NCBI RefSeq assembly: GCF_003201655.1
Contig: NZ_QJJU01000005.1
Span: forward strand, 239,385-303,384
Source of the DNA: Mycolicibacterium moriokaense
GTDB lineage: Bacteria > Actinomycetota > Actinomycetes > Mycobacteriales > Mycobacteriaceae
Length of the DNA stretch: 64,000 nucleotides
Reading direction: 5' to 3'
Each line of letters begins with the position of its first letter. Positions within the stretch are counted from its first letter, which is position 1. Shown here one piece after another: positions 28,039 to 38,804 of this stretch. Position numbers and translations under genes: made by a program. A model generated the notes under the pieces. It did no database searches. It saw nothing but the letters and a program-made list of their open reading frames with translations, and had not been told where the DNA came from.

Positions 28039-30221
28039 CAGCCAACCCACCACCCGGTGGCTGCACCGATCTGGCGTCCTAGTTCTGCAGTCATGGTGCG
28101 CATGTACGTGGTCGAAATGTGGTGGGCGTCGCGATACAGCAACACATTTCCCTCCACGGCGCGGCAAATGTCCTTGCGGCACACCGCATCACTCATGTCC
28201 AGCGGCTTCAAAAGGGGAAACTGCCCGACGAAATCCAATGTCTGGTTGTGATCCGACAGTACGTCGGATCGGTTGATCCCGCAGGAGATCGCGTTGCCGC
28301 CGCTGGCCAGGCAATCGGCAGGGAAGTAGGGTTGTCCGTTGCGGACCATCCACGGCGTGTCACGCATGGCAAGGATCGGAATGTTGTTGTCCGACAACGC
28401 CTGCCAGATACCGATGTAAGTGCTCGGCATCACATCGCCCGGCTTGATGTTCCACGGCCGCGTGGAGGTGGTGAACACGAAGTCCGGTCGATCGCCGATG
28501 AGCTTGGGCATAACGCGGTTGTTCCACACGCGGCATCCGGGGTATGGGCGATTATCGCCCATCACAAGTGGCACATCTTCCGTGGTCAGCGGGCAACCCA
28601 TCTTCATGTAGGTCACCACCTTGAAGTGGTGCAGCTGACCCAACTGGTTGAGTGCGGTGATCCAGTGCTCGGCATGAGATCCGCCCGCAAGCGCGATGGT
28701 GCGGGTCGCCTCTTTGTCGCCGAAGGTGCAGTTGATGACGTCGCTGTTGTCGAAGTCGCTGATGCAGCCCTCGGTGGTGGTCTCCGGCAGATCGGCCTTG
28801 GCCTCAAGCACCGTGGGGCGCATCGGCAACTTGGGCACCTTGGCGTGGTTGATCAGTGCCGTGGCGCCGGGGTAGTCCTGTACCGAAAGGTTCGCCAGCT
28901 CTTTACCATTCGCACGTTGCACCGTGACGTGCTCGCGCCACGTGAACGATGTCGCGGTCAGGGTCACACCGAGCAGCCCGACTATCGAGCCAAGCACGAT
29001 CGTCGGCCTGCGCAATCGCACTCGCAGCGGCACCGCCGGGGGGCGCGCCACCGATGGCGAGGTCTTGTACCGCAGCGGAGTCTCCACGTAGCGCGTCGTA
29101 AACCAGGCGAGCGCGCCCGAAATGAGCAGCACGATCGCGCCCTCACCGAAGTTGACCCGCGGCCGCCCCGTGTACGACAGCCAGAAGATCAGAAGCGGCC
29201 AGTGCCAGAGGTACAGCGAGTACGCCATCGCCCCGAGCGACACGAACGGCGCGGTGGCCAACAACCGGTTGGGGGCGGGCAGTCGGTCGGCGGTGTTCGG
29301 ATCGACCTGCCGGTTGGCCGCCGACAGGATGAACAGCATGGTGGCGCCGACAGGGACCAGCGCCAACGGCCCTGGAAACTCCCTGACGCCGTCGATCAGC
29401 GCTCCGCAAGACAGGATTGCCGCCAGCGCGACCACCGCGACCGTCGTGCGCAGCCACATCGGCCAGCGCACGTAGGGCACAAGTGCGCCGAGCAGTGCCC
29501 CAAGCAACAGCTCCCACGCCCTGGCGAAGCTGTTGTAGTAGGCGGTCGTCTGATCGGCGTTGTGGGCAAAGATGGCATAGACGAACGACGCGACGGTCAG
29601 GGAGCCGAGCAGTACCACGAACGAGACGCGCAGGTGCTTACCGATGCGCTGGCGGAACACATAGGCGAACGAGAAGATCAGTGCCAGAAAGGCGATGTAG
29701 AAATGACCCTGCACCGACATCGACCAGATGTGCTGCAGCGGGCTGACCGCCTCGCCGGCGCGAAGATAGTTCGATGCGGTGTTCGCCAGTTCCCAGTTCT
29801 GGAAGTAGCCGAGGCTTGCCAAGCTCTGATCAGCGAACGTTTCCCAGCGTGTCTCCGGTTGGATGACGATGGTCAGCACCGCTGAGGCGGCGAGCACGAC
29901 GACGAGCGCGGGCAACAGCCGGCGAACCAGTCTGGTGACCTCAGGAACGGGCGACAGCGACGTGCCCGGCGTCAGCGCTGTTCGCAGCAGACGCCCGCCG
30001 AAGAAGAAGCCCGACAATGCCAGGAAGACGTCGACGCCACCGGAAACCCGGCCAAACCACACGTGAAACACCGCGACGAGCGCGATCGCGATGCCGCGCA
30101 GGCCGTCGAGATCGTGTCGGTAGAAGCCCGAAGCGCGCGCCCCACCGCCCGATTGAGCGGCGTGCGAGCCGGGACCCGGATCGGTGACGGGCGCCGGTCG
30201 GGGAGGGGCGAGGGTCATCAT
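28038..30221 (-). CDS. sucT: Membrane acyltransferase with SGNH domain, SucT-like polysaccharide succinyltransferase
   Basis: A 727-aa protein. The N-terminal acyltransferase-3 domain has about ten helices and the R-x10-H motif in [17 protein letters not shown]. The periplasmic C-terminal SGNH-like domain (about 440-725) has block I as [10 protein letters not shown] (Gly replacing the usual Asp before Ser-His) and the final DAHHIST motif. Position next to treX and bioA corresponds to MSMEG_3187/Rv1565c, reported as SucT, which succinylates arabinogalactan and lipoarabinomannan; that assignment is from memory and synteny. It heads the operon with treXYZ. ATG at 30221 or 30218. Confidence 0.85.
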   Translation of the reverse strand: MMTLAPPRPAPVTDPGPGSHAAQSGGGARASGFYRHDLDGLRGIAIALVAVFHVWFGRVSGGVDVFLALSGFFFGGRLLRTALTPGTSLSPVPEVTRLVRRLLPALVVVLAASAVLTIVIQPETRWETFADQSLASLGYFQNWELANTASNYLRAGEAVSPLQHIWSMSVQGHFYIAFLALIFSFAYVFRQRIGKHLRVSFVVLLGSLTVASFVYAIFAHNADQTTAYYNSFARAWELLLGALLGALVPYVRWPMWLRTTVAVVALAAILSCGALIDGVREFPGPLALVPVGATMLFILSAANRQVDPNTADRLPAPNRLLATAPFVSLGAMAYSLYLWHWPLLIFWLSYTGRPRVNFGEGAIVLLISGALAWFTTRYVETPLRYKTSPSVARPPAVPLRVRLRRPTIVLGSIVGLLGVTLTATSFTWREHVTVQRANGKELANLSVQDYPGATALINHAKVPKLPMRPTVLEAKADLPETTTEGCISDFDNSDVINCTFGDKEATRTIALAGGSHAEHWITALNQLGQLHHFKVVTYMKMGCPLTTEDVPLVMGDNRPYPGCRVWNNRVMPKLIGDRPDFVFTTSTRPWNIKPGDVMPSTYIGIWQALSDNNIPILAMRDTPWMVRNGQPYFPADCLASGGNAISCGINRSDVLSDHNQTLDFVGQFPLLKPLDMSDAVCRKDICRAVEGNVLLYRDAHHISTTYMRTMTAELGRQIGAATGWWVG

Positions 30222-30231
30222 GGTCGACGGC

Positions 30232-30238
30232 TAATCTA
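30232..30238. promoter_or_regulatory. Superimposed divergent -10 elements for bioA and sucT
   Basis: TAATCT (30232-30237, plus) lies 7 nt before the bioA GTG. TAGATT (30238-30233, minus) lies 11 nt before the sucT ATG. The two hexamers occupy the same 7 bp on opposite strands, and only 23 bp separate the two start codons. Transcription from the two promoters should be mutually exclusive. No BioQ-type site is present here. Confidence 0.55.
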
Positions 30239-30244
30239 CCGAAG

Positions 30245-31537
30245 GTGCCAGCGTTGACGCCCGACGAGATACGCGCGATCGACGCAGCGCACGTCTGGCA
30301 TCCCTACAGCGCCATCGGGGCCGAAGCACTGCCTCCGGTGGTGGCGGTGGGCGCGAAGGGCGCCTGGCTGACGCTGATCGACGACGGGCGCCGGATCGAG
30401 GTGCTCGACGCGATGGCTTCGTGGTGGACCGCGATCCACGGCCACGGCCACCCGGTACTGGACGCGGCGATCACCGGGCAGCTCGCAACGATGAACCACG
30501 TCATGTTCGGCGGGCTGACGCACGAACCCGCCGCCCGGCTGGCGCAACTGCTGGTGCAGATAACGCCAGACGGACTCGACACGGTGTTCTTCAGCGACTC
30601 CGGCTCGGTGTCGGTGGAGGTCGCGGTCAAGATGGCGCTGCAGTACTGGCGCAGCGTCGGCCGCCGCGACAAGCACCGGCTGATGACGTGGCGAGGGGGC
30701 TACCACGGCGACACCTTCACCCCGATGAGCGTGTGCGACCCGGACGGTGGCATGCACTCTCTGTGGACAGATGTGCTGGCCCACCAGGAATTCGCGCCGC
30801 AGGTGCCGACGGATTACGACCCCGCCTACAGCGAGGCGTTCGAAAAGCAGCTCGCCGAACGCGCGGACGAGCTGGCCGCCGTGATCGTCGAACCGGTGGT
30901 GCAGGGCGCAGGCGGCATGCGGTTCCACGATCCCCGCTACCTGACCGACCTACGTTCGATCTGCGACCGCCATGGCGTGCTGCTGATCTTCGACGAGATC
31001 GCCACCGGGTTCGGTCGGACCGGCACGCTGTTCGCCGCCGAGCACGCCGGCGTCAGCCCCGACATCATGTGCGTCGGCAAGGCGATCACCGGCGGCTACA
31101 TCACCCTGGCCGCGACGCTGTGCAGCCGTGACATCGCCAAGACGATCAGCACACATGAACCCGGCGCGCTGATGCACGGCCCGACGTTCATGGCCAACGC
31201 GCTGGCCTGCGCAGTGGGGGTCGCCGCGGTCGAGCTGCTGCTCGAACAGGATTGGCGATCACGGGTGCGGACGATCGAAGCGGGCCTGCAGTCCGGGCTC
31301 GAACCCGCCGCCTCATTGTCGGGCGTTGTCGATGTGCGGGTGCTCGGTGCGATCGGCGTGATCGAGATGGCCAAGCCTGTCGACCTTAGGGTCGCGACGC
31401 CTGCCGCGCTGCGGCGCGGAGTGTGGCTACGCCCGTTCCGCAATCTGATCTACGTCATGCCCCCCTACATCTGCACGCCTGAGGAGATCGACCGGATCAC
31501 CTCGGCGATGGTCGAGGTCGCGGGTGCGTTAACCTGA
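30245..31537 (+). CDS. bioA: Adenosylmethionine-8-amino-7-oxononanoate aminotransferase
   Basis: PLP aminotransferase making 7,8-diaminopelargonate in biotin synthesis, with SAM as amino donor; 430 aa. Blocks [42 protein letters not shown] and [17 protein letters not shown] are characteristic; the PLP lysine is K279 in [10 protein letters not shown]. The GTG at 30245 is 7 nt after TAATCT, so it is probably leaderless. Unlike bioF and bioB it has no visible BioQ operator. bioF follows after 31 nt containing an operator. Confidence 0.96.
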   Translation: MPALTPDEIRAIDAAHVWHPYSAIGAEALPPVVAVGAKGAWLTLIDDGRRIEVLDAMASWWTAIHGHGHPVLDAAITGQLATMNHVMFGGLTHEPAARLAQLLVQITPDGLDTVFFSDSGSVSVEVAVKMALQYWRSVGRRDKHRLMTWRGGYHGDTFTPMSVCDPDGGMHSLWTDVLAHQEFAPQVPTDYDPAYSEAFEKQLAERADELAAVIVEPVVQGAGGMRFHDPRYLTDLRSICDRHGVLLIFDEIATGFGRTGTLFAAEHAGVSPDIMCVGKAITGGYITLAATLCSRDIAKTISTHEPGALMHGPTFMANALACAVGVAAVELLLEQDWRSRVRTIEAGLQSGLEPAASLSGVVDVRVLGAIGVIEMAKPVDLRVATPAALRRGVWLRPFRNLIYVMPPYICTPEEIDRITSAMVEVAGALT

Positions 31538-31549
31538 ACACCGTTCAAG
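31530..31549 (+). promoter_or_regulatory. bioF promoter with BioQ operator
   Basis: The 20-bp sequence TAACCTGAACACCGTTCAAG combines a -10 element (TAACCT, 31530-31535) with the inverted repeat TGAAC-ACC-GTTCA (31535-31547). The repeat covers the expected transcription start, so a bound repressor would block initiation. An identical 20-mer lies in front of bioB at 35592-35611, next to the TetR gene identified as bioQ. It separates bioFD control from bioA. Confidence 0.85.
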
Positions 31550-31568
31550 TGACTTGAAGGATGGTTCG

Positions 31569-32714
31569 GTGACACGCGTCGGTCTTTCCCCGCTGGCCTG
31601 GCTCGACGAGGTCGAGCAACAGCGGCGCGCGGCCGGACTGCGCCGATCGCTTCGCACCCGCCCGCCCGTCGGCGCCGAGCTGGATCTGGCATCCAACGAC
31701 TACCTCGGCCTGTCGCAGCACCCCGAGGTGATCGACGGCGGCGTCGAGGCGCTGCGCACGTGGGGCGCGGGCTCGACGGGATCGCGGCTGGTGACCGGAA
31801 ACACCGAACTGCACGAAGGCTTCGAGACCGCGCTCGCGGATTTCGTCGGCGCCGAGTCGGCACTCGTTTTCTCGTCGGGCTACACCGCCAACCTCGGCGC
31901 AGTGGCGTGTCTGTCGGGCGCGGGATCGTTGTTGGTTTCCGATGCGCTTACGCACGCGTCGCTTGTGGACGCTTGCCGCCTGTCACGCGCCCGCGTCGTC
32001 GTGACAGCGCACCGCGACGTGTCCGCAGTCGAGGCGGCGCTTTCCGCCCGCGACGAAGAGCGCGCCGTCGTGGTGACCGACTCGGTGTTCTCCGCTGACG
32101 GGGTGCTGGCCCCGCTGCGTGCGCTGCATGACGTGTGCCAACGGCATGGCGCACTGCTGATCGTCGACGAGGCGCATGGCCTCGGCGTGCGCGGCAATGG
32201 CGGACGCGGCCTGCTGCACGAGGTCGGCCTGGCAGGTGCGTCCGACGTGGTGATGACGACGACGCTGTCGAAAGCGCTTGGCAGCCAGGGCGGTGTGGTT
32301 CTCGGACCAGCCGCGGTGCGCGCCCACCTCATCGACGCCGCACGGCCGTTCATCTTCGACACTGGGCTGGCTCCCGCTGCTGTTGGCGCTGCGATGGCCG
32401 CGCTGCGGGTTCTCGTCGACGAGCCGTGGCGCGCGCAATCCGTGCTGGATCGCGCGTCGGCACTCGCCGAGATGTGCGGCGTCGCGCAGCGCCCGGAATC
32501 GGCAGTGGTGTCGGTCATCCTCGGCGAGCCGGAGGTGGCGCTGGCTGCGGCGGTGGCATGCCTTGACCGCGGCGTGCGAGTCGGTTGCTTCCGCCCGCCG
32601 ACGGTTCCCGCGGGCACGTCGAGGCTGCGGCTGACTGCGCGGGCGTCATTGTCCGACGACGAAATGGCTTTGGCCCGTGAAGTACTCACCGAAGTGCTCT
32701 CGCCCGGCCCATGA
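31569..32714 (+). CDS. bioF: 8-amino-7-oxononanoate synthase
   Basis: PLP enzyme condensing pimeloyl thioester with alanine, first committed step of biotin ring assembly; 381 aa. Visible blocks are [36 protein letters not shown] and [13 protein letters not shown] with the PLP lysine K235. The GTG at 31569 has GAAGGA 7 nt upstream and gives the family N-terminus. An in-frame TTG at 31554 is less likely. The stop overlaps the bioD start by 4 nt. Transcribed from its own BioQ-controlled promoter. Confidence 0.95.
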   Translation: MTRVGLSPLAWLDEVEQQRRAAGLRRSLRTRPPVGAELDLASNDYLGLSQHPEVIDGGVEALRTWGAGSTGSRLVTGNTELHEGFETALADFVGAESALVFSSGYTANLGAVACLSGAGSLLVSDALTHASLVDACRLSRARVVVTAHRDVSAVEAALSARDEERAVVVTDSVFSADGVLAPLRALHDVCQRHGALLIVDEAHGLGVRGNGGRGLLHEVGLAGASDVVMTTTLSKALGSQGGVVLGPAAVRAHLIDAARPFIFDTGLAPAAVGAAMAALRVLVDEPWRAQSVLDRASALAEMCGVAQRPESAVVSVILGEPEVALAAAVACLDRGVRVGCFRPPTVPAGTSRLRLTARASLSDDEMALAREVLTEVLSPGP

Positions 32715-33382
32715 GCGTTCTCGTCGTAACGGGCACCGACACCGGTGTCGGTAAGACGGTGGCCACTGCAGCGCTGGCATGTTCAGCGCGACTGGCGGGC
32801 GTCGACGTCGCGGTGTGCAAGCCTGTGCAGACCGGCAGCCCGCACGACGACGACCTCGCCGATGTGGCGCGGCTGTCCGGGGTCGGCGGCCTGCATGGCA
32901 CATGGCGTTATCCCGAACCGCTCGCACCCGTAGCGGCTGCCGAGCGCGCCGGCATGGCCCTGCCGACACGCGACGAGCTTGTGGCGTCGATCGCATCGGT
33001 CGATGCGGCGCTGACGCTTGTCGAGGGAGCGGGCGGGCTGCTGGTCGAGCTGGGCGCGGGCGGGGTGACGCTGCGGGACATCGCGCGCGACCTGGCCGCG
33101 CAGGTGTTGGTGGTGGTCTCACCGGGGCTTGGCACGCTGAACCACACCGCGCTCACGCTGGAAGCTCTTGCTGCCCAAGGTATTCCATGCGCAGGACTGG
33201 TGATTGGAGCTTGGCCCCGCGAACCGGATGCGGCAGAGGCGGGTAATCGCGATGCGCTGAGCCGGTTGGCTGCGGTGCGGGCGGTGCTGCCCGCGGGTGC
33301 GGGGGCGATGAGCGCCGCCGCGTTCGAGTCGATGAGCGCGTCGGCGTTCGATGCGCAGTGGGTCACGAGCCTGGCCGGCTGA
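32711..33382 (+). CDS. bioD: Dethiobiotin synthetase
   Basis: ATP-dependent carboxylation and ring closure of diaminopelargonate to dethiobiotin; 223 aa. The P-loop is GTDTGVGKT at residues 8-16, followed by KPVQTG (carbamate-site lysine) and the [10 protein letters not shown] motif. The ATG overlaps the bioF stop, and its own stop overlaps the next start (TGATG), forming a compact bioF-bioD-2H gene unit. Confidence 0.95.
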   Translation: MSVLVVTGTDTGVGKTVATAALACSARLAGVDVAVCKPVQTGSPHDDDLADVARLSGVGGLHGTWRYPEPLAPVAAAERAGMALPTRDELVASIASVDAALTLVEGAGGLLVELGAGGVTLRDIARDLAAQVLVVVSPGLGTLNHTALTLEALAAQGIPCAGLVIGAWPREPDAAEAGNRDALSRLAAVRAVLPAGAGAMSAAAFESMSASAFDAQWVTSLAG

Positions 33383-33891
33383 TGGTCCACTCCGTCGAGC
33401 TGGTCTTCGACCCGGATACCGAGGCCGCGGTCCGCCACATCTGGGATGGGCTGCGCGAGGCCGGAATCCCGAGTCAGGCGCCGGCGAGCCGACCGCATGT
33501 CACGCTGACGGTGGCCACTGAGATTGCCCCCGAAGTGGATGCATTGCTCGTGTCGCTCGGTGACCGATTCCCATTGCCGTGTGTGGTCGGTGCGCCGCTG
33601 CTGTTCGGTCGAAGTCCGGTGATCCTGACGCGGCTGATCGTGCCGTCGGCGGAATTGCTTGCGGTGCACACCGACGTCTATCGGTTGTGCCTGCCGCATG
33701 TGCGGCCCGCGCCGATGGCGAATTCGTTGCCAGGGCACTGGACCGGTCATGTGACGCTGGCGCGACGAGTGGCGGCTGAACGCTTGGGGCGAGCGCTCAA
33801 GATTGCGGGCAAGCCGTCCGAAATCCCGGGCTGCTTCGCAGCGCTGCGGCGCTGGGACGGAAACGCCAAGCGCGAACACTCGATCAACTGA
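33382..33891 (+). CDS. 2'-5' RNA ligase / 2H phosphoesterase family protein
   Basis: A 169-aa 2H-superfamily protein. The two catalytic H-x-T motifs are HVTLTVA (H39, T41) and HVTLARR (H123, T125), the expected spacing of about 84 residues. Members hydrolyse or ligate 2'-5' or cyclic phosphodiesters on RNA or small nucleotides. The natural substrate is unknown. It is translationally coupled to bioD (TGATG), and the same pairing exists in M. tuberculosis (Rv1570-Rv1571), yet no biotin role is evident. Confidence 0.85.
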   Translation: MVHSVELVFDPDTEAAVRHIWDGLREAGIPSQAPASRPHVTLTVATEIAPEVDALLVSLGDRFPLPCVVGAPLLFGRSPVILTRLIVPSAELLAVHTDVYRLCLPHVRPAPMANSLPGHWTGHVTLARRVAAERLGRALKIAGKPSEIPGCFAALRRWDGNAKREHSIN

Positions 33892-33903
33892 CATCCTTGC
33901 GTC

Positions 33904-34656
33904 GTGGATCCGATCGCGATCATTCGCACCGAGGCCGATCGTTTCGCCGATGTGCTGGCGGCTACTGCCCCCGACGCCCGCTGCCCGACCTGCCCGCAGT
34001 GGAGCGCGTCCGACCTGCTGTGGCACCTGACCGAGGTGCATCACTTCTGGGCTGGTGTCCTTTCACTGGATGCCCGAACGGATGCCGACATTGAGGCCGT
34101 GGAGCGGGCCAAGCCCGACCGCCCCACCGCCACGGCAGACCTGCTGGCCATGCGCGAGCAGGCGACGCAAGCTCTTGTGGAGCAGCTTGACCGGCTCGAC
34201 GACAGTGAGCCGCGTTGGTCGTGGTGGCCGCCGGATCAAACGGTCGGCTTCACCCGTCGGATGCAGACCCATGAGGCGACGATGCACCGTGTGGACGCCG
34301 AGCTGACCGCGGGCCTACCGATCGGTCCTATCGCCCCGGACGTCGCAGCCGGTGCCGTCGACCACGCGGTCGATGTGATGTTGGGCTGGCCGCCGGATGG
34401 GGCGGGCTACCAGGCTCGCGCGGTTGTCGAGTTTGTGGCCACCGACGTTGACGGACACTGGCTGGTCGAGGTCGGTCAGTCGGCGGTCGCGCCTCGCGCG
34501 CTGCGGGCAACGGCGGGGGAGCCGACCGGAACCGTCCGCGCGCCGGTCGGCGACCTGGCGCTGTGGGCGTGGACGCGTGGTGGCGCAGTTGAGATTTCGG
34601 GTGATGCTGCGTCAGTCGCAGCTGTCGATGCCGTCGTCAGCAACGGTATGCAGTGA
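33904..34656 (+). CDS. Maleylpyruvate isomerase-family (DinB-fold) protein
   Basis: A 250-aa member of the mycothiol-dependent maleylpyruvate isomerase group. The N-terminal four-helix DinB-like domain has the metal-site histidines in LLWHLTEVHHFW and TRRMQTHEATMHRVDAEL. The C-terminal domain has the pattern RAPVGDLALWAWTRGG. These use mycothiol, the actinobacterial thiol, but the substrate is unknown. GTG start 12 nt after the 2H gene, so co-transcription is likely. Its last 45 nt overlap the convergent YjbR gene. Confidence 0.87.
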   Translation: MDPIAIIRTEADRFADVLAATAPDARCPTCPQWSASDLLWHLTEVHHFWAGVLSLDARTDADIEAVERAKPDRPTATADLLAMREQATQALVEQLDRLDDSEPRWSWWPPDQTVGFTRRMQTHEATMHRVDAELTAGLPIGPIAPDVAAGAVDHAVDVMLGWPPDGAGYQARAVVEFVATDVDGHWLVEVGQSAVAPRALRATAGEPTGTVRAPVGDLALWAWTRGGAVEISGDAASVAAVDAVVSNGMQ

Positions 34657-34980
34657 CGCCGCAACCTTTTTCGGTACACACATCCGCCAGCCGTCGATCA
34701 CCAGCTCGCGTACTTCGTCGAGGTCGATTGCGTCGAGCCGGACGTGAATCCAGTTGTATCTCATGTCCGATTTTCGCGGCAGCATGAACTTGTCGGGCTC
34801 GGCGGCCACCATCGCCGCCCGTTCGTCCTTGGGGAAGCCGACGCCCATCACCGTCTCGTCGCGCGAAAACGCGGCAAAGACGAGGCGCCCCACCCGGAAT
34901 TTGATCCGGTCGCCGACGACCACCTCGTAGGACCGAGGCAAGGACGCGGTGATGCGCCGCACGTCGTCGACGGTGATCAC
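34612..34980 (-). CDS. MmcQ/YjbR family protein
   Basis: A 122-aa YjbR-fold protein (CyaY-like DNA-binding or small-molecule fold). Diagnostic stretches are SYEVVVGDRIKFRVGRLVFA and MVGVGFP-like MGVGFPKDERAAMVAAEPDK, then YNWIHVRLDAIDLDEVRELV with the terminal W of the family. The GTG at 34980 is 10 nt after the bioQ stop, so it forms an operon with bioQ. A biotin-related role is not evident. The 45-nt 3' overlap with the convergent isomerase-family gene is unusually long for this window. Confidence 0.85.
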   Translation of the reverse strand: MITVDDVRRITASLPRSYEVVVGDRIKFRVGRLVFAAFSRDETVMGVGFPKDERAAMVAAEPDKFMLPRKSDMRYNWIHVRLDAIDLDEVRELVIDGWRMCVPKKVAASLHTVADDGIDSCD

Positions 34981-34990
34981 ATCGCCGACG

Positions 34991-35581
34991 CTAGTCTCGC
35001 CCTCCGACAACCGTGTCGCTGTGCGCCGCAATGCCGTCGACAAGTAGGCGTACCCCGAACGTGAACCGCGCGCTGGGATCCTCGGCCAGCACCGACTGCT
35101 CGTCGGGCAGCTCGGCGCCTGCGGCATCCCACTGCAGCCGGGACTGCTCATCGGCGGTGAATCCCAGCACGTAGTACACGACCGTGCGGGCGGCGAGTTC
35201 GGCGTGTGCATCCCCGACACCCGCGTCGGCCGCGGCGTCGGTAAGCCGGGCGAGAATCTGCGCCATCGCCTGCGACTGTCCGGCCGCGAAGCTCGCCGAG
35301 ACCAACTCGGCACCGTCGGTGTGCGACAGCAGGGCATCGCGCAGCCGTCCGCCGATCCCCGCGACGCGGTCCTGCCAGCCGGAGGGCACATCGCCGACGG
35401 GCTCGAGGATCCGGTCGGCGACGGCGCCCAGCAGCTGCTGTTTGTTGGCGAAATGCCAGTACAGAGCGCCGGGGGAGACGTCGAGCTCGCGGGCCAGCCT
35501 GCGCATCGTCAGGTCGGCGATGCCGTACGTGTCCAGCAGTGTCGTCGCCGCGTCGACCACGTCGCGTTTGTGGAGCTGCAC
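34991..35581 (-). CDS. bioQ: TetR-family biotin repressor BioQ
   Basis: A 196-aa TetR regulator. The HTH is at residues 5-48 (KRDVVDAATTLLDTYGIADL, then MRRLARELDVSPGALYWHFA). The C-terminal half is the TetR_C-type dimer/ligand domain. It diverges from bioB, and identical inverted repeats lie in the bioQ-bioB gap and before bioF; this is the layout described for BioQ of M. smegmatis. The GTG is preceded by TAGGCT (35593-35588) and 6 nt, so it is leaderless. The operator lies just upstream of its -10, implying autoregulation. Ligand binding is not established by sequence. Confidence 0.9.
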   Translation of the reverse strand: MQLHKRDVVDAATTLLDTYGIADLTMRRLARELDVSPGALYWHFANKQQLLGAVADRILEPVGDVPSGWQDRVAGIGGRLRDALLSHTDGAELVSASFAAGQSQAMAQILARLTDAAADAGVGDAHAELAARTVVYYVLGFTADEQSRLQWDAAGAELPDEQSVLAEDPSARFTFGVRLLVDGIAAHSDTVVGGRD

Positions 35582-35587
35582 GCCGGT

Positions 35588-36622
<1,035 letters not shown>

Positions 36623-36632
36623 GCCAACGGCG

Positions 36633-36830
36633 ATGGCCAAGTTCAACGTCTACACTGGCGAGCCCGCCGGCGGGGCAGTCCCGACCGCCGCGCAACTCGG
36701 CCTGGAACCACCCCGGTTCTGTGCCGAGTGCGGACGCCGCATGGTGGTGCAGGTGCGCCCCGACGGCTGGTCAGCGAAATGCTCCCGGCACGGTGAACAA
36801 GACTCAAAGGAACTTGAGGACAGGCGATGA
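36633..36830 (+). CDS. bsaP: Biotin synthase auxiliary protein BsaP
   Basis: A 65-aa protein, [20 protein letters not shown] with a C-terminal metal-site pattern C30-x2-C33 and C50-x2-H53 (FCAECGRRM and KCSRHG). This corresponds to Rv1590, reported as a small factor required for mycobacterial BioB to make biotin, probably by servicing its iron-sulphur cluster; identification is from memory, position and motif. It starts 10 nt after bioB and overlaps the next gene by 4 nt. The gene is short enough to be missed by size cut-offs. Confidence 0.88.
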   Translation: MAKFNVYTGEPAGGAVPTAAQLGLEPPRFCAECGRRMVVQVRPDGWSAKCSRHGEQDSKELEDRR

Positions 36831-37459
36831 ATGAGGTTGCCCCGCCGCGTATTTCGCGCCGCCGCGCCGCGGCGATCACGGTCGCGGGCCTGACGGTGAC
36901 CGGCGCGCTGATCGGCGCGCTGTGGGCCTGGCTGGCACCACCTATCCACGGCGTTGTTGCGCTGACCAAGAAGGGCGAGAGGGTCAAGGCCTTTCTGGGC
37001 AACGAGTCCGACCATTTCTTCGTGTCGGCATTCCTGATCGCTGGCATGCTCGGCGTGCTCGCCGTGGTGGCGGCCATGCTGCTCTGGCAGTGGCGCGCAC
37101 ATCGGGGACCGGTGATGGTGGCGGCGCTGGCGATCGGTGCAGCCGCCGGCGCAGGTTCCGCGGCGGCCGTCGGTGCCCTACTGGTGCACTGGCGCTACGG
37201 CGCGATCGACATCGCGGGGGCGCCCGTGTCGCCGGAGCACCGAGTGCACTACGTCATCGAGGCGCCAGCGGTGTTCTTCGGGCATTCGCCGCTACAGGTC
37301 GCGGCGACCATCCTGCTTCCTGCCGCGACGGCCGCGCTGGTCTACGCGCTGATGGCGGTGTCGACGCAGCGTGACGATTTGGGCGCTTGGCCGCCGGTCG
37401 AAGAGCCGGTCATCGCACCGCCCGTCACAGCGGAGAACGCTCTACCGTCCGCCCAGTGA
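36827..37459 (+). CDS. DUF2567 membrane protein
   Basis: A 210-aa protein with four predicted helices: [60 protein letters not shown] and the C-terminal [21 protein letters not shown] periplasmic loop ([20 protein letters not shown]) lies between helices one and two. The length and pattern match the mycobacterial DUF2567 family (Rv1591). Its ATG overlaps the bsaP TGA, so it is translated with bioB-bsaP. No biotin-transport motif is visible; the role is unknown. It overlaps the convergent lipase gene by 35 nt. Confidence 0.82.
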   Translation: MNEVAPPRISRRRAAAITVAGLTVTGALIGALWAWLAPPIHGVVALTKKGERVKAFLGNESDHFFVSAFLIAGMLGVLAVVAAMLLWQWRAHRGPVMVAALAIGAAAGAGSAAAVGALLVHWRYGAIDIAGAPVSPEHRVHYVIEAPAVFFGHSPLQVAATILLPAATAALVYALMAVSTQRDDLGAWPPVEEPVIAPPVTAENALPSAQ

Positions 37460-38762
37460 CGACCTTCAGCGCGATCTTGGCCAGCCGCGCCATCCCGACG
37501 TAGGTCATCGGGTTGAGCAGCGTCGGCCACTTGGTCCGAATCATGTGCTCGGACAGCGGCTTTCCATTGAACCGGTCGGCCAGCCAGCGCAGTGTCATCG
37601 GCGCTGACAGCGGGTGCAGCAGCAGGTGCTCACTGAACATGTCGCGGTGGTAGGTGACATCGGCACCGCCTGCGGAGTACGTGTCGGCAAGCTCGTCGAT
37701 GTCCCCGACGGAGATCAGCTGGTCGTAGACCGCCTGGACGATCAGCACCGGCGGGGTGGGCACCGCCGCGCCGAGCTTGATGTCGTCGAAGACGTGCTTG
37801 ACCTCAGGGGTGTTGAGGACCTGCTCGAGCGGCACGTCGAGCATGTCGTCCATGTCCTTCTTGACCATCCGGATGACCGCCTCCGCGGTGGTCATGTTGT
37901 GCAGCCGTTTCAGCAGGTCCTTGCCCTCTGGCGTGGCGTGCTCCTGAATGATCTTGTTGAGCTCGGGATAGATGTCCGCGAGTGCAGCGACCACGAGCGC
38001 GGGCAGGCCGGACATGACCGTGCCGTTGAGCCGGCGGAAGGTGTGTCCCAGGTCGCCGACGGGCGATCCGAGCACTGCGCCGACGACATTGAGGTCGGGT
38101 GCATAGGAGCCGCTCATCTCGGCCGCCCACGCGCTCGCCAGGCCGCCGCCTGAGTAGCCCCACAGGCCGACCGGCGCCGACGGCGACAAGTCGAGCCGCT
38201 CGGTGTTCAGCGCGGCGCGCACCCCGTCGAGAACGTGGTAGCCGGGCTCATACGGCGCGCCCCACATTCCGGCGCGTCCCTCGTGGTCGGGCACGGACAC
38301 GGCCCAGCCCTCGGCGACGGCGGCGGCGATGAGCAGGAACTCGAACTGCGCCACCGCTCCGGGAGCCACCGCGCGTCGGCGCAGCGCGTAGGAGGGGAAG
38401 CAACGGGACGTCACGGCGTCGATCGCGCACTGATATGACAGCACCGGGGTGACGGCCTTCGGCGCGCGCTCGGCAGGCACGATCACCGTGGTGGCAGCGG
38501 CCTCTGGATTGCCGTGCATGTCGGTGGTCCGGTACAGCAGCTGGGTGGCCGTGATGCGCTGGGGGATCAGCCCGAGAAAGGCCAGCTCGACGTCGCGGCT
38601 GCGCAGCACAGTGCCAGGGTTGGCGTGCTGGAAACCTGCAGGTGGGTCATAGAAGGGGTCGTCGGAGGGCAGTTGCGGTCGGGCGCCACGCTGCAGTTCT
38701 TCGTGCTGCGGCTGCCCAATCCACTCGGCGCCGGTTACAGGAGCCACGTTGCCCAAGTCCAT
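37425..38762 (-). CDS. Secretory-lipase (LIP) family alpha/beta hydrolase
   Basis: A 445-aa hydrolase of the PF03583 secretory lipase family. The nucleophile elbow is GYSGGG with S204. The preceding [18 protein letters not shown], and [20 protein letters not shown] with the acid residue, fit the family; the histidine is probably in EHLLLHP. C112 and C121 may form a disulphide. No clear signal peptide is seen at the N-terminus ([20 protein letters not shown]), so export is uncertain. Corresponds in position to Rv1592c. Its 3' end overlaps the DUF2567 gene. Confidence 0.87.
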   Translation of the reverse strand: MDLGNVAPVTGAEWIGQPQHEELQRGARPQLPSDDPFYDPPAGFQHANPGTVLRSRDVELAFLGLIPQRITATQLLYRTTDMHGNPEAAATTVIVPAERAPKAVTPVLSYQCAIDAVTSRCFPSYALRRRAVAPGAVAQFEFLLIAAAVAEGWAVSVPDHEGRAGMWGAPYEPGYHVLDGVRAALNTERLDLSPSAPVGLWGYSGGGLASAWAAEMSGSYAPDLNVVGAVLGSPVGDLGHTFRRLNGTVMSGLPALVVAALADIYPELNKIIQEHATPEGKDLLKRLHNMTTAEAVIRMVKKDMDDMLDVPLEQVLNTPEVKHVFDDIKLGAAVPTPPVLIVQAVYDQLISVGDIDELADTYSAGGADVTYHRDMFSEHLLLHPLSAPMTLRWLADRFNGKPLSEHMIRTKWPTLLNPMTYVGMARLAKIALKVVTGRTVERSPL

Positions 38763-38804
38763 CCGGGCAGTATTACTTAAGAGGCCATTAAGAATCCAGT
38801 CGAC

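Noticed and set aside
25924..29885. Plus-strand open frames of 636 and 588 codons over treX and sucT
   Set aside because: Antisense shadows of well-supported enzymes. Their translations are low-complexity and have no recognisable domain.
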